In this document: positions 16,582 through 25,281 of the stretch, piece by piece
Layout of the letters: each line of letters starts with the position of its first letter
Numbering within the stretch: the stretch's first letter is position 1
Virus record (IMG/VR): IMGVR_UViG_3300049215_000686
Coordinates: 93,132-157,131 of that record
Reading direction: 5' to 3' (one strand)
DNA length: 64,000 nt
Source: a virus
Notes under the pieces: model-generated
The model's input: the letters and a program-made list of their open reading frames with translations, nothing else
Told to the model about the DNA's origin: nothing
The model's database searches: none
Position numbers and translations under genes: made by a program

Positions 16582-18765
16582 CTAAAACTCCACTTTCGTC
16601 TCATCAACACTCAAAGTATATTCGATCCCATTCAGAGTGAGCGTCGATTTTTCTCTGGACGGAAACTCATCAAACCACTTTTTACCCAAAATAATTGCAA
16701 ACTTTGTCTCTTGGATATCAGAGCGGACCAAGATCAATTCTCGCTTGAGTTTAGAAATTTCATCATCCAAGAAGGCAATCCTTACCGTGTCGGATGCGGT
16801 CTTTGACAAATTCTGGTCAAATAAATCGAGCCCAGACTTCACCAAAAGCATACCGGGAGTCAATTTTCCTCCCTTTTTGTTCTTCTCAAGCACGTCCTTA
16901 ACCGAAGGCAACGAAGACAACCCCTTCATCTTGATCTCAAATTCTTTGGCCATATAGAAATCAGTGGCCTCGACCTTTTCAACCGGAGGGCTAAATCCGT
17001 TTCGACCAATCCCCTGGCTTTCAAGGTAGAGTTCCTGGTCAGAGGTCAACGAGCCCCTTCCAAGTTTCGATTTGCCATCCGGATCGATCTCGTTTCTCAA
17101 ATAATTGAGAGCCTTAAGTTGAGCCTCAAGTTCGAGTTCACGATGAGCCTTTTGGCAAAGCGTCCTTGCTGAAGTCTTCCCCTCAGCGATTTGGCGATTA
17201 ATAATCGGGATTCGGTCCAGATGAAGGACAACTGGCGATCCACCATCTCCATACCGAACATAATCCTCAATCACACCTTGACCATACAGAAGATCAAACG
17301 TGGTTCGAGAAAGTGTCACGGGCAGCCGGTCAACATTCAGAAAACCATCTTTTACAAGTGCGTAGTTTCTCCAAACATAAGTAGGATAGGGGTTAGTAAA
17401 GCCCTGTTTTCGGTAATCCCCTTGAAGTTCCACATGGCCTTTAATCTGAGCCAAGACCGATAAATTCAATTTCGTCTTGTTCCAACTGAGTTTATTAAGC
17501 GCACATTTCACATTCCGGTCTGGGGCAAATTCGGGATATCCCGCCTTGACCTTAGATCCCGACCCAATTCGTTTATATTCAAAATCAGGATGATAGGGAT
17601 AAAAGTGGGATTGTTCATCTTGCATCAGAGCCTTAAGAGCATCGAGCACGCAAAACGCATCGGATTTAGGTAAATAAGAACGATCAATCCCCTGGATGAA
17701 ACGGCGTTTAGGATTGGCCATCGCTTCTTGGATCTTCCCTTCTGCTCGCCCGTATTCGGTATTAGTGAACGCGTTATTGACCGAATCAATCAATTCACGA
17801 TCACCAATCACTCCCAATACCTCCAGCGCGACATCAGATTTGGCTCTTTGCGTCAACAAATAAGCCGCGCCGTATAGCCCCCGAATCATCGATTCTCGGT
17901 TAGTGGGACGCTTCAGATCGCTTTCAGGCAAAGAAATCTCTTCTCCTCCAGTGGGAGCCCGATCGGTCAAGATATAAATTGAATCACGATTGCCTCGCGT
18001 AGGAACGAATTCAACGGCTCGATCAATAACGGAATACAAATTGATTTGTTTTCCATTGATCCCAAAGGTCAGGGCGTCTTTTGAAACCGGGATATCAAGA
18101 TCAACTTTCATTTTTAACCCGTTTTCACGAGAATCTTTCATGAAGCCGTCGAGTTGTGCGGAGAAAGTCGGCAAACTTTCCGAATGAATGAGCGAGCCGC
18201 CTAACCTTTCAGCCATTTGGCTCATCAATTCTTTATTGTAATAATCTCCGTAACCCACGAGAAGACTGGAAGCGATTCGAGAACCAATTTTTTCAATCGC
18301 AGAATGAATCGCTGTGATCTCTCGCGAATAATTCGAAACAACCGGGTATCCATCTGTGAAAAAGCAAAGCGCAAAATTGGATGAAATATTCGAAAGATCT
18401 TTGAGCACTTGATCGGTGTCATTCAAAATCTCACTGAAACAAGTAGTGGTCAATGAATGCTTGTTCCGATTAATCGTGTCTTCAAGAACCTTATAGTCAC
18501 GATTTTCGGTGATTTTGTAGCCCTTCAACATGAAATTGCTCTCGCCCTCACCAGAAAACCAACCCAGCGTGATCGTGTCTCCTACTGGGATGTCTTTGGC
18601 TTTTACAACGAGATCTCGGGCCAATTGTGGAAGAACTCCCGACATGGACCCTGATCTGTCATAAATCCAAACATGATTGATATGAGACGGGCGAGATTGT
18701 GTTGGGTGACTGTTGACGAACTGCTCGACCAGATAAAGATCTGGCTTAATTTTAAAATAGCGCAT
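16582..18765 (-). CDS. large vWA-domain protein
   Basis: A 727-residue protein with an N-terminal von Willebrand A domain: the MIDAS motif is VWIYDRSGSMSG (near residues 32-43), with a Thr in SLTTTCFSEIL and an Asp in CFFTDGYPVVS. The C-terminal 450 residues are unassigned and end in helical, basic text. It is followed, 18 bases upstream on the same strand, by an AAA+ ATPase. Paired vWA and AAA+ (MoxR/RavA-like or CDC48-like) proteins act as ATP-driven remodelling machines for bound substrates. Which complex is remodelled here is unknown. Confidence 0.8.
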   Translation of the reverse strand: MRYFKIKPDLYLVEQFVNSHPTQSRPSHINHVWIYDRSGSMSGVLPQLARDLVVKAKDIPVGDTITLGWFSGEGESNFMLKGYKITENRDYKVLEDTINRNKHSLTTTCFSEILNDTDQVLKDLSNISSNFALCFFTDGYPVVSNYSREITAIHSAIEKIGSRIASSLLVGYGDYYNKELMSQMAERLGGSLIHSESLPTFSAQLDGFMKDSRENGLKMKVDLDIPVSKDALTFGINGKQINLYSVIDRAVEFVPTRGNRDSIYILTDRAPTGGEEISLPESDLKRPTNRESMIRGLYGAAYLLTQRAKSDVALEVLGVIGDRELIDSVNNAFTNTEYGRAEGKIQEAMANPKRRFIQGIDRSYLPKSDAFCVLDALKALMQDEQSHFYPYHPDFEYKRIGSGSKVKAGYPEFAPDRNVKCALNKLSWNKTKLNLSVLAQIKGHVELQGDYRKQGFTNPYPTYVWRNYALVKDGFLNVDRLPVTLSRTTFDLLYGQGVIEDYVRYGDGGSPVVLHLDRIPIINRQIAEGKTSARTLCQKAHRELELEAQLKALNYLRNEIDPDGKSKLGRGSLTSDQELYLESQGIGRNGFSPPVEKVEATDFYMAKEFEIKMKGLSSLPSVKDVLEKNKKGGKLTPGMLLVKSGLDLFDQNLSKTASDTVRIAFLDDEISKLKRELILVRSDIQETKFAIILGKKWFDEFPSREKSTLTLNGIEYTLSVDETKVEF

Positions 18766-18783
18766 CCTTGCTCCTTAATTGTT

Positions 18784-19776
18784 TTAAGACGTGGAAAATC
18801 CGATAGGTGATCCTGAATGGGCCGAATTGGGCTTCACTTTCATCTTCTTAAGACGAGACAAAACATCTGTCGCCGAATTCCCTTGGCACCAAACTCCGAC
18901 AATGAGTTCCCTTAAATGGGCGATCGACATCCCTTTAGTCTCGGCAACAAGATCAATTCCATCAGGAGAGAAAGTCGTCTGGATCTTGGCTTCCAAATAC
19001 ATCCTCCTGGCCTCATCATTCGGAGTATCGATCTTTTCAATTCGATCGAATCGACTTGGGCGATTAGTGATTCGAGAATCCAGTTTTTCAGGGTAATTGG
19101 TCGTAGCGATGAAAACGATATTATCGATTTGAGATTCGCCGTCTAGGATACTCAACACTTCGGATTCTCCGAAACGTTCGATCACAGCATCGAGGTCTTC
19201 CCAAATCTCAATCATTTCCCGCTGAGGCTCAATGGAACGAACCTGAGACAGAATGTATCCTAAAAGATCAGGGCTTTCCGCAATAAGAACCAATCCGCCC
19301 TTTGAAACCATTTTCTTAACCAAAATGGCTACCGTACAAGTCTTGCCCGAACCGGGAGGTCCCCAAAGCAAAAATCCTCGCTTATGGCTAAAACCAAATT
19401 CTTTAAATTTTCTCTTTAACTCCCAGAACTTTTCGACTTCAGCGATAATCGAATCTGATTTTGTGTCAGGAAACTGAATCAGCGAATCAGTAATCAAATT
19501 AATAGGATCAAGCCATACACCAAGATTGCTTATATGAGGCTTATAGCAACCTGAAGGGAGGCTCTGAATGGTCGCTGTGGTGGCCATATATCCTGTGCCG
19601 AATAAAGCGTATTGGCACAGTTTCCCAGGCTCGGGCTTCTTTGCTCCTTTTGACTCGTCCGCGACCTCATTCGTGAGATCCGCGAGGGGGCTACGGCTTC
19701 GTTTCTTTTCGGCAACCTTTTCGGTTCCTACTTTTTCATAAAACTCGTCCAGACTTCCGGTGTCCGGGGTATCCAT
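18784..19776 (-). CDS. AAA+ ATPase
   Basis: The 330-residue protein has Walker A in GFLLWGPPGSGKTCTVAIL (near residue 138), Walker B in IEIWEDLDAVIE, sensor-1-like VFIATTNYPEKL and the arginine-finger region NRPSRFDRIEKID. The ATPase domain is of the classical AAA (FtsH/CDC48-like) clade, not MoxR. The N-terminal 100 residues are Lys/Glu-rich and probably bind the partner. Adjacent to the vWA gene in the same operon, suggesting a joint complex. Confidence 0.9.
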   Translation of the reverse strand: MDTPDTGSLDEFYEKVGTEKVAEKKRSRSPLADLTNEVADESKGAKKPEPGKLCQYALFGTGYMATTATIQSLPSGCYKPHISNLGVWLDPINLITDSLIQFPDTKSDSIIAEVEKFWELKRKFKEFGFSHKRGFLLWGPPGSGKTCTVAILVKKMVSKGGLVLIAESPDLLGYILSQVRSIEPQREMIEIWEDLDAVIERFGESEVLSILDGESQIDNIVFIATTNYPEKLDSRITNRPSRFDRIEKIDTPNDEARRMYLEAKIQTTFSPDGIDLVAETKGMSIAHLRELIVGVWCQGNSATDVLSRLKKMKVKPNSAHSGSPIGFSTS

Positions 19777-19805
19777 CGAATGCTCCTATCCTTGGAGTAA
19801 GTGTT

Positions 19806-20301
19806 TTACCGCTTCGGAGGCTTTCTTGATTTCTTGCTTACTGCTTTTGAATTGGTTCCAAGAGCCCTTCTCACCGCCCGCCCCATTTCCGCTGGAGCAG
19901 ATTCGAAAAGAGGCTGAGGATCCCGGACATCCTGTCCAATTCCACCTAGTCCGATCGCGGCAGCCAAATCTGTAAGATTTAAGTGTGGATCAAAAATCCT
20001 TTGACCACAATAAATAAAATTTTCCTGAAGTTCGTGGAGTTCCGCTGCCTCGATTGCCTTATAAGCCGTCCGGATGATCTCGCTTTCGCATGCGTGAGAG
20101 GAGAGATACCACTTCCGGCATTTTTGCAATTTCACTTCTCCCGTCATCCGATCTTTCAGTTGAAAGGTCACCTGAAGAAGAAAACCCGTCGCCCTTCGAA
20201 TGGATCTGAAATCGCCAGTCTTTGTAGTTGATCTTGGAAACGATTAATGAAATCCACCGTTTCATAGAAGCGCTGCCATCGAGGTGACGAAGGTGAGTCA
20301 T
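19806..20301 (-). CDS. conserved hypothetical protein, +1 frameshift needed
   Basis: Two overlapping frames together make one plausible protein. The ATG at 20301 has a strong GGAGG, and encodes a start ending NYKDWRFQIHSKGDG; the other frame then continues FLLQVTFQLKDRMTGEVKLQ and KCRKWYLSSHACESEIIRTA to 19806. Skipping one T in the TTTT run near 20185-20195 joins them. The joined sequence reads smoothly across the point, while the -1 frame meets a stop at once. It could be a base-calling or assembly error, a recent mutation, or programmed frameshifting. Function unknown. Confidence 0.55.
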
Positions 20302-20318
20302 GCGGTTCCTCCGCCAAA

Positions 20319-20561
20319 TCAGGGATTATCTTTCATTGCCTCATGAAGAGCGTCTGTGAACTTTTTCTCTTGCTTAGGCGATATCCGAGACTTTACCGCT
20401 TCGGTCGCCATTTTCACTGAACTCAAAAGACTATCGAGTTGATCATGCGTTGCCTGCTCGGCTTGCTGCTCTTCTCTCCGTTGTTGATTAAGCATCAGCG
20501 CATACAAGCCAACGCCCATTACAAATAAACCCACCACCAAAAGAACTGTCCCGGTACCCAT
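20319..20561 (-). CDS. small membrane-anchored protein, 80 aa
   Basis: An N-terminal transmembrane helix (TVLLVVGLFVMGVGLYALML) is followed by a Gln/Glu-rich coiled-coil-like cytoplasmic or periplasmic domain (NQQRREEQQAEQATHDQL) and a helical end. A TATAAT-like box on the minus strand lies about 20-25 bases before the start (20582-20588). Function unknown. Confidence 0.6.
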   Translation of the reverse strand: MGTGTVLLVVGLFVMGVGLYALMLNQQRREEQQAEQATHDQLDSLLSSVKMATEAVKSRISPKQEKKFTDALHEAMKDNP

Positions 20562-20595
20562 CGATTGAATCCTCCAACGTTATTATACCGTTTTC

Positions 20596-21555
20596 CTATT
20601 TCAGAAGTTTTGCACGTTTTCGCGGCAAATAATTCAGCCGAATAAAGGGTTGATATCGAGCATAATCAAGCCCAATTTGAGCCAAAAGATCTCTAAATTG
20701 TGAAACCCCTCGGTCCTTCTGAGCCATTCCCTTGATGTCTTCAAGAGAGCAGATTTTGAGCGGAATCATTTTCCCTCGCCGAGATATCTTTTCAATATGA
20801 CGAAGGTACTTATCCACAAATTCCAAATGGCACTCGATCTCTTCAAAATTGCGCTTGGTGTCAAAAAACCTAAACTCCAAAGTTTCCGGTTTTTTAATAC
20901 GTTCGTATGACTGCTTGTCGCTTACTTTGATTGCATAACCTTTTGTGATATCGAAAACGTCGAGGATATCCGAAGTTTTGAAATCACGAGGAACTTTGGG
21001 ATTTTTGTCAAAAATAAGGCGTTCGAATGTGGGCGAAGTCGCTAAATCAAATCCGTGAGCGCCGTAGAGCGTTCGTTTTACTTTCCATTCCACCAAACTT
21101 CTCGCCGATTGGATGTTTCCATAATCATTGAAAACCCAATTCAAATAAGGTCGGTTGGTAATGTCCCGAAAAACATTGATTAAAAATACCAAAAGAAGCG
21201 TGCGATCTTTCTTGATAGAGGACGGGATCGCTACATGAATATGGCCTCCGCCTGAAACCGTATCAGAACGATGGGTAACAAGCGGCTTTCCCGTAAATAA
21301 AGAAAGCCTCGAAATTTCCGGCATCAATCGGGAATAATAAGCCTTAACTTCCCCGAGATTCGAAAACGGCGGTGTAGCGACTTCCAAAGCACTCGCGTCG
21401 TTGTAAATCCGATAAAAAGGGATCCCTCGATCCCGAAAAAACCCCTTCAGCAAATTGCTATAGCCGTAAGCATAAGTGTCTTCATTTCTTTTGGTCCAAT
21501 GAAGCCAGGTCAACTCCATTCCCATCTTGGAATAAAAAGGCTGAGTTTCGATCAT
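20596..21555 (-). CDS. amidoligase-like (COOH-NH2 ligase) protein
   Basis: The ATG at 21555 overlaps the stop of the upstream gene (ATGA) and has GGAG at the right distance. Segments typical of the phage/bacterial amidoligase family are ASALEVATPPFSNLGEVKAY, SGGGHIHVAIPSS, FNDYGN and LEFRFFDTKRNFEE. These enzymes are related to glutamine synthetase and ATP-grasp-like ligases and join carboxyl and amino groups in peptides, sometimes modifying cell-wall or tagged proteins. The substrate is unknown. Confidence 0.72.
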   Translation of the reverse strand: MIETQPFYSKMGMELTWLHWTKRNEDTYAYGYSNLLKGFFRDRGIPFYRIYNDASALEVATPPFSNLGEVKAYYSRLMPEISRLSLFTGKPLVTHRSDTVSGGGHIHVAIPSSIKKDRTLLLVFLINVFRDITNRPYLNWVFNDYGNIQSARSLVEWKVKRTLYGAHGFDLATSPTFERLIFDKNPKVPRDFKTSDILDVFDITKGYAIKVSDKQSYERIKKPETLEFRFFDTKRNFEEIECHLEFVDKYLRHIEKISRRGKMIPLKICSLEDIKGMAQKDRGVSQFRDLLAQIGLDYARYQPFIRLNYLPRKRAKLLK

Positions 21556-21809
21556 TTCAACTCCAAACTTCGTGAACAATCAGCGCGCCAATTCGGCAAA
21601 TTCTTCTCGCGAACGTACTTTAAACGACGGTACTCTTTCTCGAAAATTTCCTTTCGTCTGGCTTCAAGTTTCCCCATGAATTGCTCATAACAGGGGGACC
21701 GATGGAAGATCAGCATCGTCTTCTCGTCCGGATAGAAACGCTCTAATAGATGCATTCCCACGGTCAATCGCCTTCCACATTGGCAACACGTTTCTTTTTT
21801 TTGGATCAT
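21552..21809 (-). CDS. small Cys-containing protein, 85 aa
   Basis: N-terminal CCQCGRRLTVGM with a later SPCYEQF could bind zinc. The rest is a charged helix (KLEARRKEIFEKEYRRLKYV). Its stop overlaps the amidoligase-like start by 4 bases. Function unknown; it may assist the ligase. Confidence 0.6.
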   Translation of the reverse strand: MIQKKETCCQCGRRLTVGMHLLERFYPDEKTMLIFHRSPCYEQFMGKLEARRKEIFEKEYRRLKYVREKNLPNWRADCSRSLELK

Positions 21810-21952
21810 ATTGCAAATTGAAACGGATCATTTCAGAATGGTCAAGAGATAAAAAACGAAAAGGTATTATTCCGGTATACGCAGCGGAACCAAAAATCTG
21901 ATCCACCGAAGGACAGATTGATCTGCCGCGTTCAGTTTTCCCAGGAGGAGAC

Positions 21953-22126
21953 ATGGTCGAATGGCAGTGGTGGGTCTTTATTTTTCTCGTCTCAATTATC
22001 GGGACTCTTTCCATCTACGTAAATCTTCCCTGGGACATGACCGCAATGATCGGCCTGAGTCTCCTTTTCCTTTACTGGTTTGGGTTCTCCTGCTTCTTGG
22101 CCGCTCGCATCATTTTCGGGCACTAA
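21953..22126 (+). CDS. small membrane protein, 57 aa
   Basis: Starts at ATG 21953 behind a perfect AGGAGG. Two transmembrane segments: WWVFIFLVSIIGTLSIYV and MIGLSLLFLYWFGFSCFLAA, with a short polar turn (NLPWDM). It begins the rightward segment. A holin-like or envelope role is possible but unproven. Confidence 0.65.
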   Translation: MVEWQWWVFIFLVSIIGTLSIYVNLPWDMTAMIGLSLLFLYWFGFSCFLAARIIFGH

Positions 22127-22740
22127 GATATTTTTAAACAAACGCAACCGCAGCAAGTTAACAATTTGACATCAAGCGTCTTAACTTTAAGCGAGGCGTT
22201 CAATGCACCGAGTCTTAATAATCTTTTTGACAGTCCACCAAAACGACTTCACGATGGAGGACGTAGAATTTTGAAGTTGGAGTTTTGACGGACCTTTCTT
22301 CTCAAAAAAGGCCGAAAGTTGGCGAATGCGCCAAGCGAAAGTCCCTGGCATGGGAAGCCGGGAGACCGGACAAGGAAGTAGGAATTACCGGTTTCGCGAA
22401 AAACCAGTTCAGGCAGAAAAATTCGTTCTTGTAAATGTAGGTCCGAGGCCGTGGAAAAGCCAATGCTTCTTCCACCAAAGGGAGCGGTAGTTAGCGGTGA
22501 CACAGTGACGCTTGGTAGCGGACGGGTAGGGCAAGAAAGGGTTTTTGGGTCAAAAGCAAAGATCGCGGCATAGTCGAGAACGCAATGTGACTGACTATGT
22601 CTAGTCGAATCTTCTACTAAGAGAAAGACCCTATGTGTTCTTTTTTTTAGTTGGGGATTCGAAGATCAAGCCAAGGCCAACTACGCAAGAAAAATGGAAA
22701 ACCACTACAAAAGAGTAGGTAGGTAAAAGAGAGGTTCGCC
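22127..22740 (+). ncRNA. gene-less 600-base region, candidate structured RNA
   Basis: No convincing reading frame on either strand. It has many local hairpins on the plus strand: TTGGCG-AATG-CGCCAA (near 22318-22334), CCGG-GAGA-CCGG with a GNRA-type loop (near 22360), and an ACCGGTTT...AAACCAG arm (near 22387-22410). A run of eight T follows at about 22641-22648, and an HNH gene comes next. The size and phage setting would fit a large ornate RNA (classes such as GOLLD or ROOL are hypotheses) or an intron. I could not identify a group I or group II core. Boundaries are those of the empty region, not of an RNA. Confidence 0.4.
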
Positions 22741-23424
22741 TTGAGAGCAAAGAGGACAGGGATTGTCGGATTTAAGAAGTTCAGGAAAATAAAAATTGTC
22801 GGAGAATGGGAATATTTGGCCGGCGGAATCGATGCGGCGCTCGATGAGCATGGTTATTACCGCCTAAAGAATAAAACCCTTCTGCATCGAGAAGTTTATA
22901 AACAAGCCTACGGAACAATCCCGGCAGGCTGGGTCGTTCATCATATTGATTTTGACAAAAAGAACAATGACCCGATAAATTTGATTGCTCTTCCAGACTG
23001 GTTTCATGACCAAATCCACGGAAATATGAAAGCCCAAGGCCGTAAATTTGATCGAGTGGAAATCATTCGTCTTTTAAAAGCAGAAGTTAAAGTTCATACC
23101 GATGATTTTTGCGCAATGCTTCACGAAAAATCTGAATTGGAAAGGCTTTTTGGAGAAAAGATCAGACGATATCTCTCTTTGGAAAATAATATTAAAAAAC
23201 TGATCAGTCCACGGATTTCAATTATTGAGGGGATTAATCACATAAGCGTTCTTGATCAGCCACCTAAGCCTTATTCGTTAGAGGTTAAGCCAAAAAAGAA
23301 AAGCAAACGAGCAACTGATTCTTTTCTGGAGGAAGCCAGAATAAGAGATGTTTGCGAAGCCATGGCGAAGATCGAAGCGGTTAAGGTGAAAGTCATTTTG
23401 AGAAAAAAAAGCACTTCTGTATAA
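22741..23424 (+). CDS. HNH endonuclease-like protein
   Basis: Begins at TTG 22741 with GAGAGG upstream. The N-terminal half is an HNH domain: LLHREVYKQAYGTIPAGW, VVHHIDFDKKNNDPINLIAL and FHDQIHG (residues about 47-100). The remaining 130 residues are helical and basic and may bind DNA. It follows the candidate structured RNA directly, as homing endonucleases of introns or intergenic homing genes do, and may therefore be a mobile unit with it. Confidence 0.8.
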   Translation: MRAKRTGIVGFKKFRKIKIVGEWEYLAGGIDAALDEHGYYRLKNKTLLHREVYKQAYGTIPAGWVVHHIDFDKKNNDPINLIALPDWFHDQIHGNMKAQGRKFDRVEIIRLLKAEVKVHTDDFCAMLHEKSELERLFGEKIRRYLSLENNIKKLISPRISIIEGINHISVLDQPPKPYSLEVKPKKKSKRATDSFLEEARIRDVCEAMAKIEAVKVKVILRKKSTSV

Positions 23425-23425
23425 T
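23398..23425 (+). promoter_or_regulatory. candidate promoter for the Lys/Ala peptide and vWA genes
   Basis: TTGAGA at 23398-23403 and TATAAT at 23420-23425 with 16 bases between them form a near-consensus sigma-70 promoter at the end of the HNH gene, about 65 bases before the next start. Confidence 0.55.
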
Positions 23426-23489
23426 TAAAGGGCTTGCTTTTATTTGAAGTCACGGCTTCAATCTTTAAATCAAACAGAAAGGAGTAGTC

Positions 23490-23582
23490 ATGGCCATCAA
23501 GAAGAAGGCTGCGACGACTGCGAAAACTTCTGCAAAGAAGACCGCATCTAGCGCCAAAAAGAAAACCCAGAAAACTCAGTAA
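23490..23582 (+). CDS. Lys/Ala-rich basic peptide, 30 aa
   Basis: Starts at ATG 23490 with AAGGAG 7 bases upstream. The 30 residues are almost only Lys, Ala, Thr and Ser, with KKAATTAKT and AKKTASSAKKK repeats like the tail of histone H1 or bacterial H1-like proteins. A DNA- or RNA-condensing peptide is likely. It is separated by 30 bases from the vWA gene. Confidence 0.6.
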   Translation: MAIKKKAATTAKTSAKKTASSAKKKTQKTQ

Positions 23583-23611
23583 AAGTCTTAGAAACCAAGG
23601 AAGGAATTACA

Positions 23612-24295
23612 ATGAACTTACCTCAAAACGCAAATCCACATCTGGTTGATAGGGATTTTACGGTCATTATCGATCGCAGTGGCAGTATGGCCGATCCGGC
23701 TCTTGCCGGTAAGGCTCGAACCCGCTGGGAAGCATCTGAAGAGGCGACCATCGCGTTGGCTCGCGAATGCAATAAGTATGATCCGGATGGAATCACGGTT
23801 TATACTTTTGGATCAAATTTCCATCGTTTCGACAATACCACTGAAAGCAAAGTCGGCGAAATCTTCCGTCAGGTACGGCCCAATGGCAGCACTCGATTGG
23901 CAGAAGTCCTTGAAGATGCATTCTTTGGAGCCAATGGCTACATCGCGCGTAAAAAGCGCGGTCAGGCCAAGAAAAACGGCGAACTGTTCTGTGTGGTGAC
24001 TGATGGTCAACCCGATGACCAGCAAGCCGTGGCCGATGTGATCATTCGTGCGAGTCACGAACTCACCGACCCGAATGAGGTGAACATCACTTTCATTCAG
24101 GTAGGGGATGATCGCAAAGCCAAGGAGTTTCTCGTTAACTTGGATGACAAGTTGGAGGCTCCCGAAGGTCAGCAAGGCAATAGCCGTTATGCGAAGTACG
24201 ACATCGTGGATACTTTGACCATCGATCAACTCGGCGGCAAAGATCTCACCGAAGTTCTCGTCGCAGCGGTGACTGAACATAAGCAATCGGTCTGA
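23612..24295 (+). CDS. vWA-domain protein, 227 aa
   Basis: A stand-alone von Willebrand A domain with complete MIDAS: FTVIIDRSGSMADP (near residues 16-29), NGSTRLAEVLED and VVTDGQPDDQQ. It resembles the vWA proteins of tellurite-resistance (Ter) and phage clusters that act as metal-dependent binding platforms. AAGGAAGG precedes the ATG. It lies upstream of the interrupted Ro60-like gene, which also ends in a vWA domain. Confidence 0.85.
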   Translation: MNLPQNANPHLVDRDFTVIIDRSGSMADPALAGKARTRWEASEEATIALARECNKYDPDGITVYTFGSNFHRFDNTTESKVGEIFRQVRPNGSTRLAEVLEDAFFGANGYIARKKRGQAKKNGELFCVVTDGQPDDQQAVADVIIRASHELTDPNEVNITFIQVGDDRKAKEFLVNLDDKLEAPEGQQGNSRYAKYDIVDTLTIDQLGGKDLTEVLVAAVTEHKQSV

Positions 24296-24302
24296 GTCAG
24301 AA

Positions 24303-24416
24303 ATGATTCTCATGATTGTTGGATTCGGATTGGGACTTGCGACGCGGCATTATTCACAAGCCTTGGTTGAAAAACTCAAGGATGTGGAAGCCAAAATCAG
24401 CAACATCCTAAAGTAA
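24303..24416 (+). CDS. small membrane protein, 37 aa
   Basis: Seven bases after the vWA stop. N-terminal hydrophobic helix MILMIVGFGLGLAT, then a charged helix ALVEKLKDVEAKISNIL. Function unknown. It is the last phage-like gene before the foreign-looking block. Confidence 0.5.
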   Translation: MILMIVGFGLGLATRHYSQALVEKLKDVEAKISNILK

Positions 24417-24436
24417 GTTGAGCTTCCCCCGGAAAG

Positions 24437-25183
24437 TTGAAGCGTTTTGGATTTAAGTCTCCCTGTGTCACAATAGTGGGCCTAAAGCCCACTGGCAAGG
24501 GTCCATTTCCTGCGGTGCTATACAATCATGGTAGTGCGCCTGGGATGTTGAATAGTCAGGCCGCTGAATTGCTGGGACCTTTGTACGTAAGCCGTGGTTG
24601 GGTGTTCTTCATGCCCTATCGTCGTGGGCAAGGTTTGAGTCAATCGGCAGGTCCGTACATTATGGACGAGATCGCCGCTGCCGAGAGAGCAGGTGGGGTT
24701 AAAGCGGCTGCGGAAACGATGACTCGCTTACTTACGACGGATCATTTGAACGACCAACTCGCCGCGCTTGCTTGGCTTAGAAATGCAGACTTTGTGCAAA
24801 CTAAGCGTATAGCGGTGTCGGGGAACTCCTTTGGAGGCATTGAGACGGTTCTTGGCGCTGAGAAAGGAACCTATTGCGCGGCCGTAGATGCGTCGGGAGC
24901 TGCTCAAAGTTGGGCAACTTCACCCGCGATTCAAGCCATCATGACAGAGTCTGTACGACGTTCTCGGGCTCCGATTTTCTTCTTCCAGGCTGAGAACGAT
25001 TTTGACCTATCGCCAAGTAAGGTGCTGTCTGCCGCTATGAAAAATGCTGGCAAGGTGTCGCAGGTCAAGTTCTACCCGCCGTTCGGTAAATCGCCGAAAG
25101 ATGGCCATACCTTCGCTTACCAGGGAAGTTCTGTATGGGCGGATGATGTGTTCGCATTTTTGCAACAATACTGCGGAAAATAA
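24437..25183 (+). pseudogene. alpha/beta hydrolase, 5' truncated
   Basis: Dienelactone-hydrolase/prolyl-oligopeptidase-type fold. It starts abruptly inside the domain (VTIVGLKPTGKGPFPAVLYN, HGS), goes on to the nucleophile elbow VSGNSFGGIE, the Asp region in AENDFDLSPSKV and the His in KDGHTFAYQ, so the catalytic triad is present. The normal N-terminal strands are missing and an in-frame stop lies just upstream at about 24419; translation could only begin at TTG 24437. It is the left-edge gene of the inserted block and is probably not functional. Confidence 0.65.
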
Positions 25184-25260
25184 ACCCACAAACGACAGCT
25201 TGACGTGGCTCGTTGCGTCGCGCTCGCTGGATTAGTGTGTACTTGTGGTGGATATTAGTT

Positions 25261-25281
25261 ATACTTACTTTTAATAAGTAT
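25261..25281. promoter_or_regulatory. inverted repeat, candidate operator
   Basis: ATACTTA at 25261-25267 and TAAGTAT at 25275-25281 form a perfect 7-base inverted repeat that runs into the ATG at 25280. The next gene encodes a ribbon-helix-helix-like protein, which often binds such repeats and represses its own operon. Confidence 0.45.

Noticed and set aside
22249-22503. Open frame of 84 codons on the minus strand in the gene-less region
   Set aside because: No ribosome site, atypical composition and it runs through several stable hairpins; read as non-coding.
22560-22625. Group I intron core on the minus strand (TAGACATAGTC)
   Set aside because: The partner P7 strand and P3/P4/P6 elements were not found, and no interrupted gene flanks the region.
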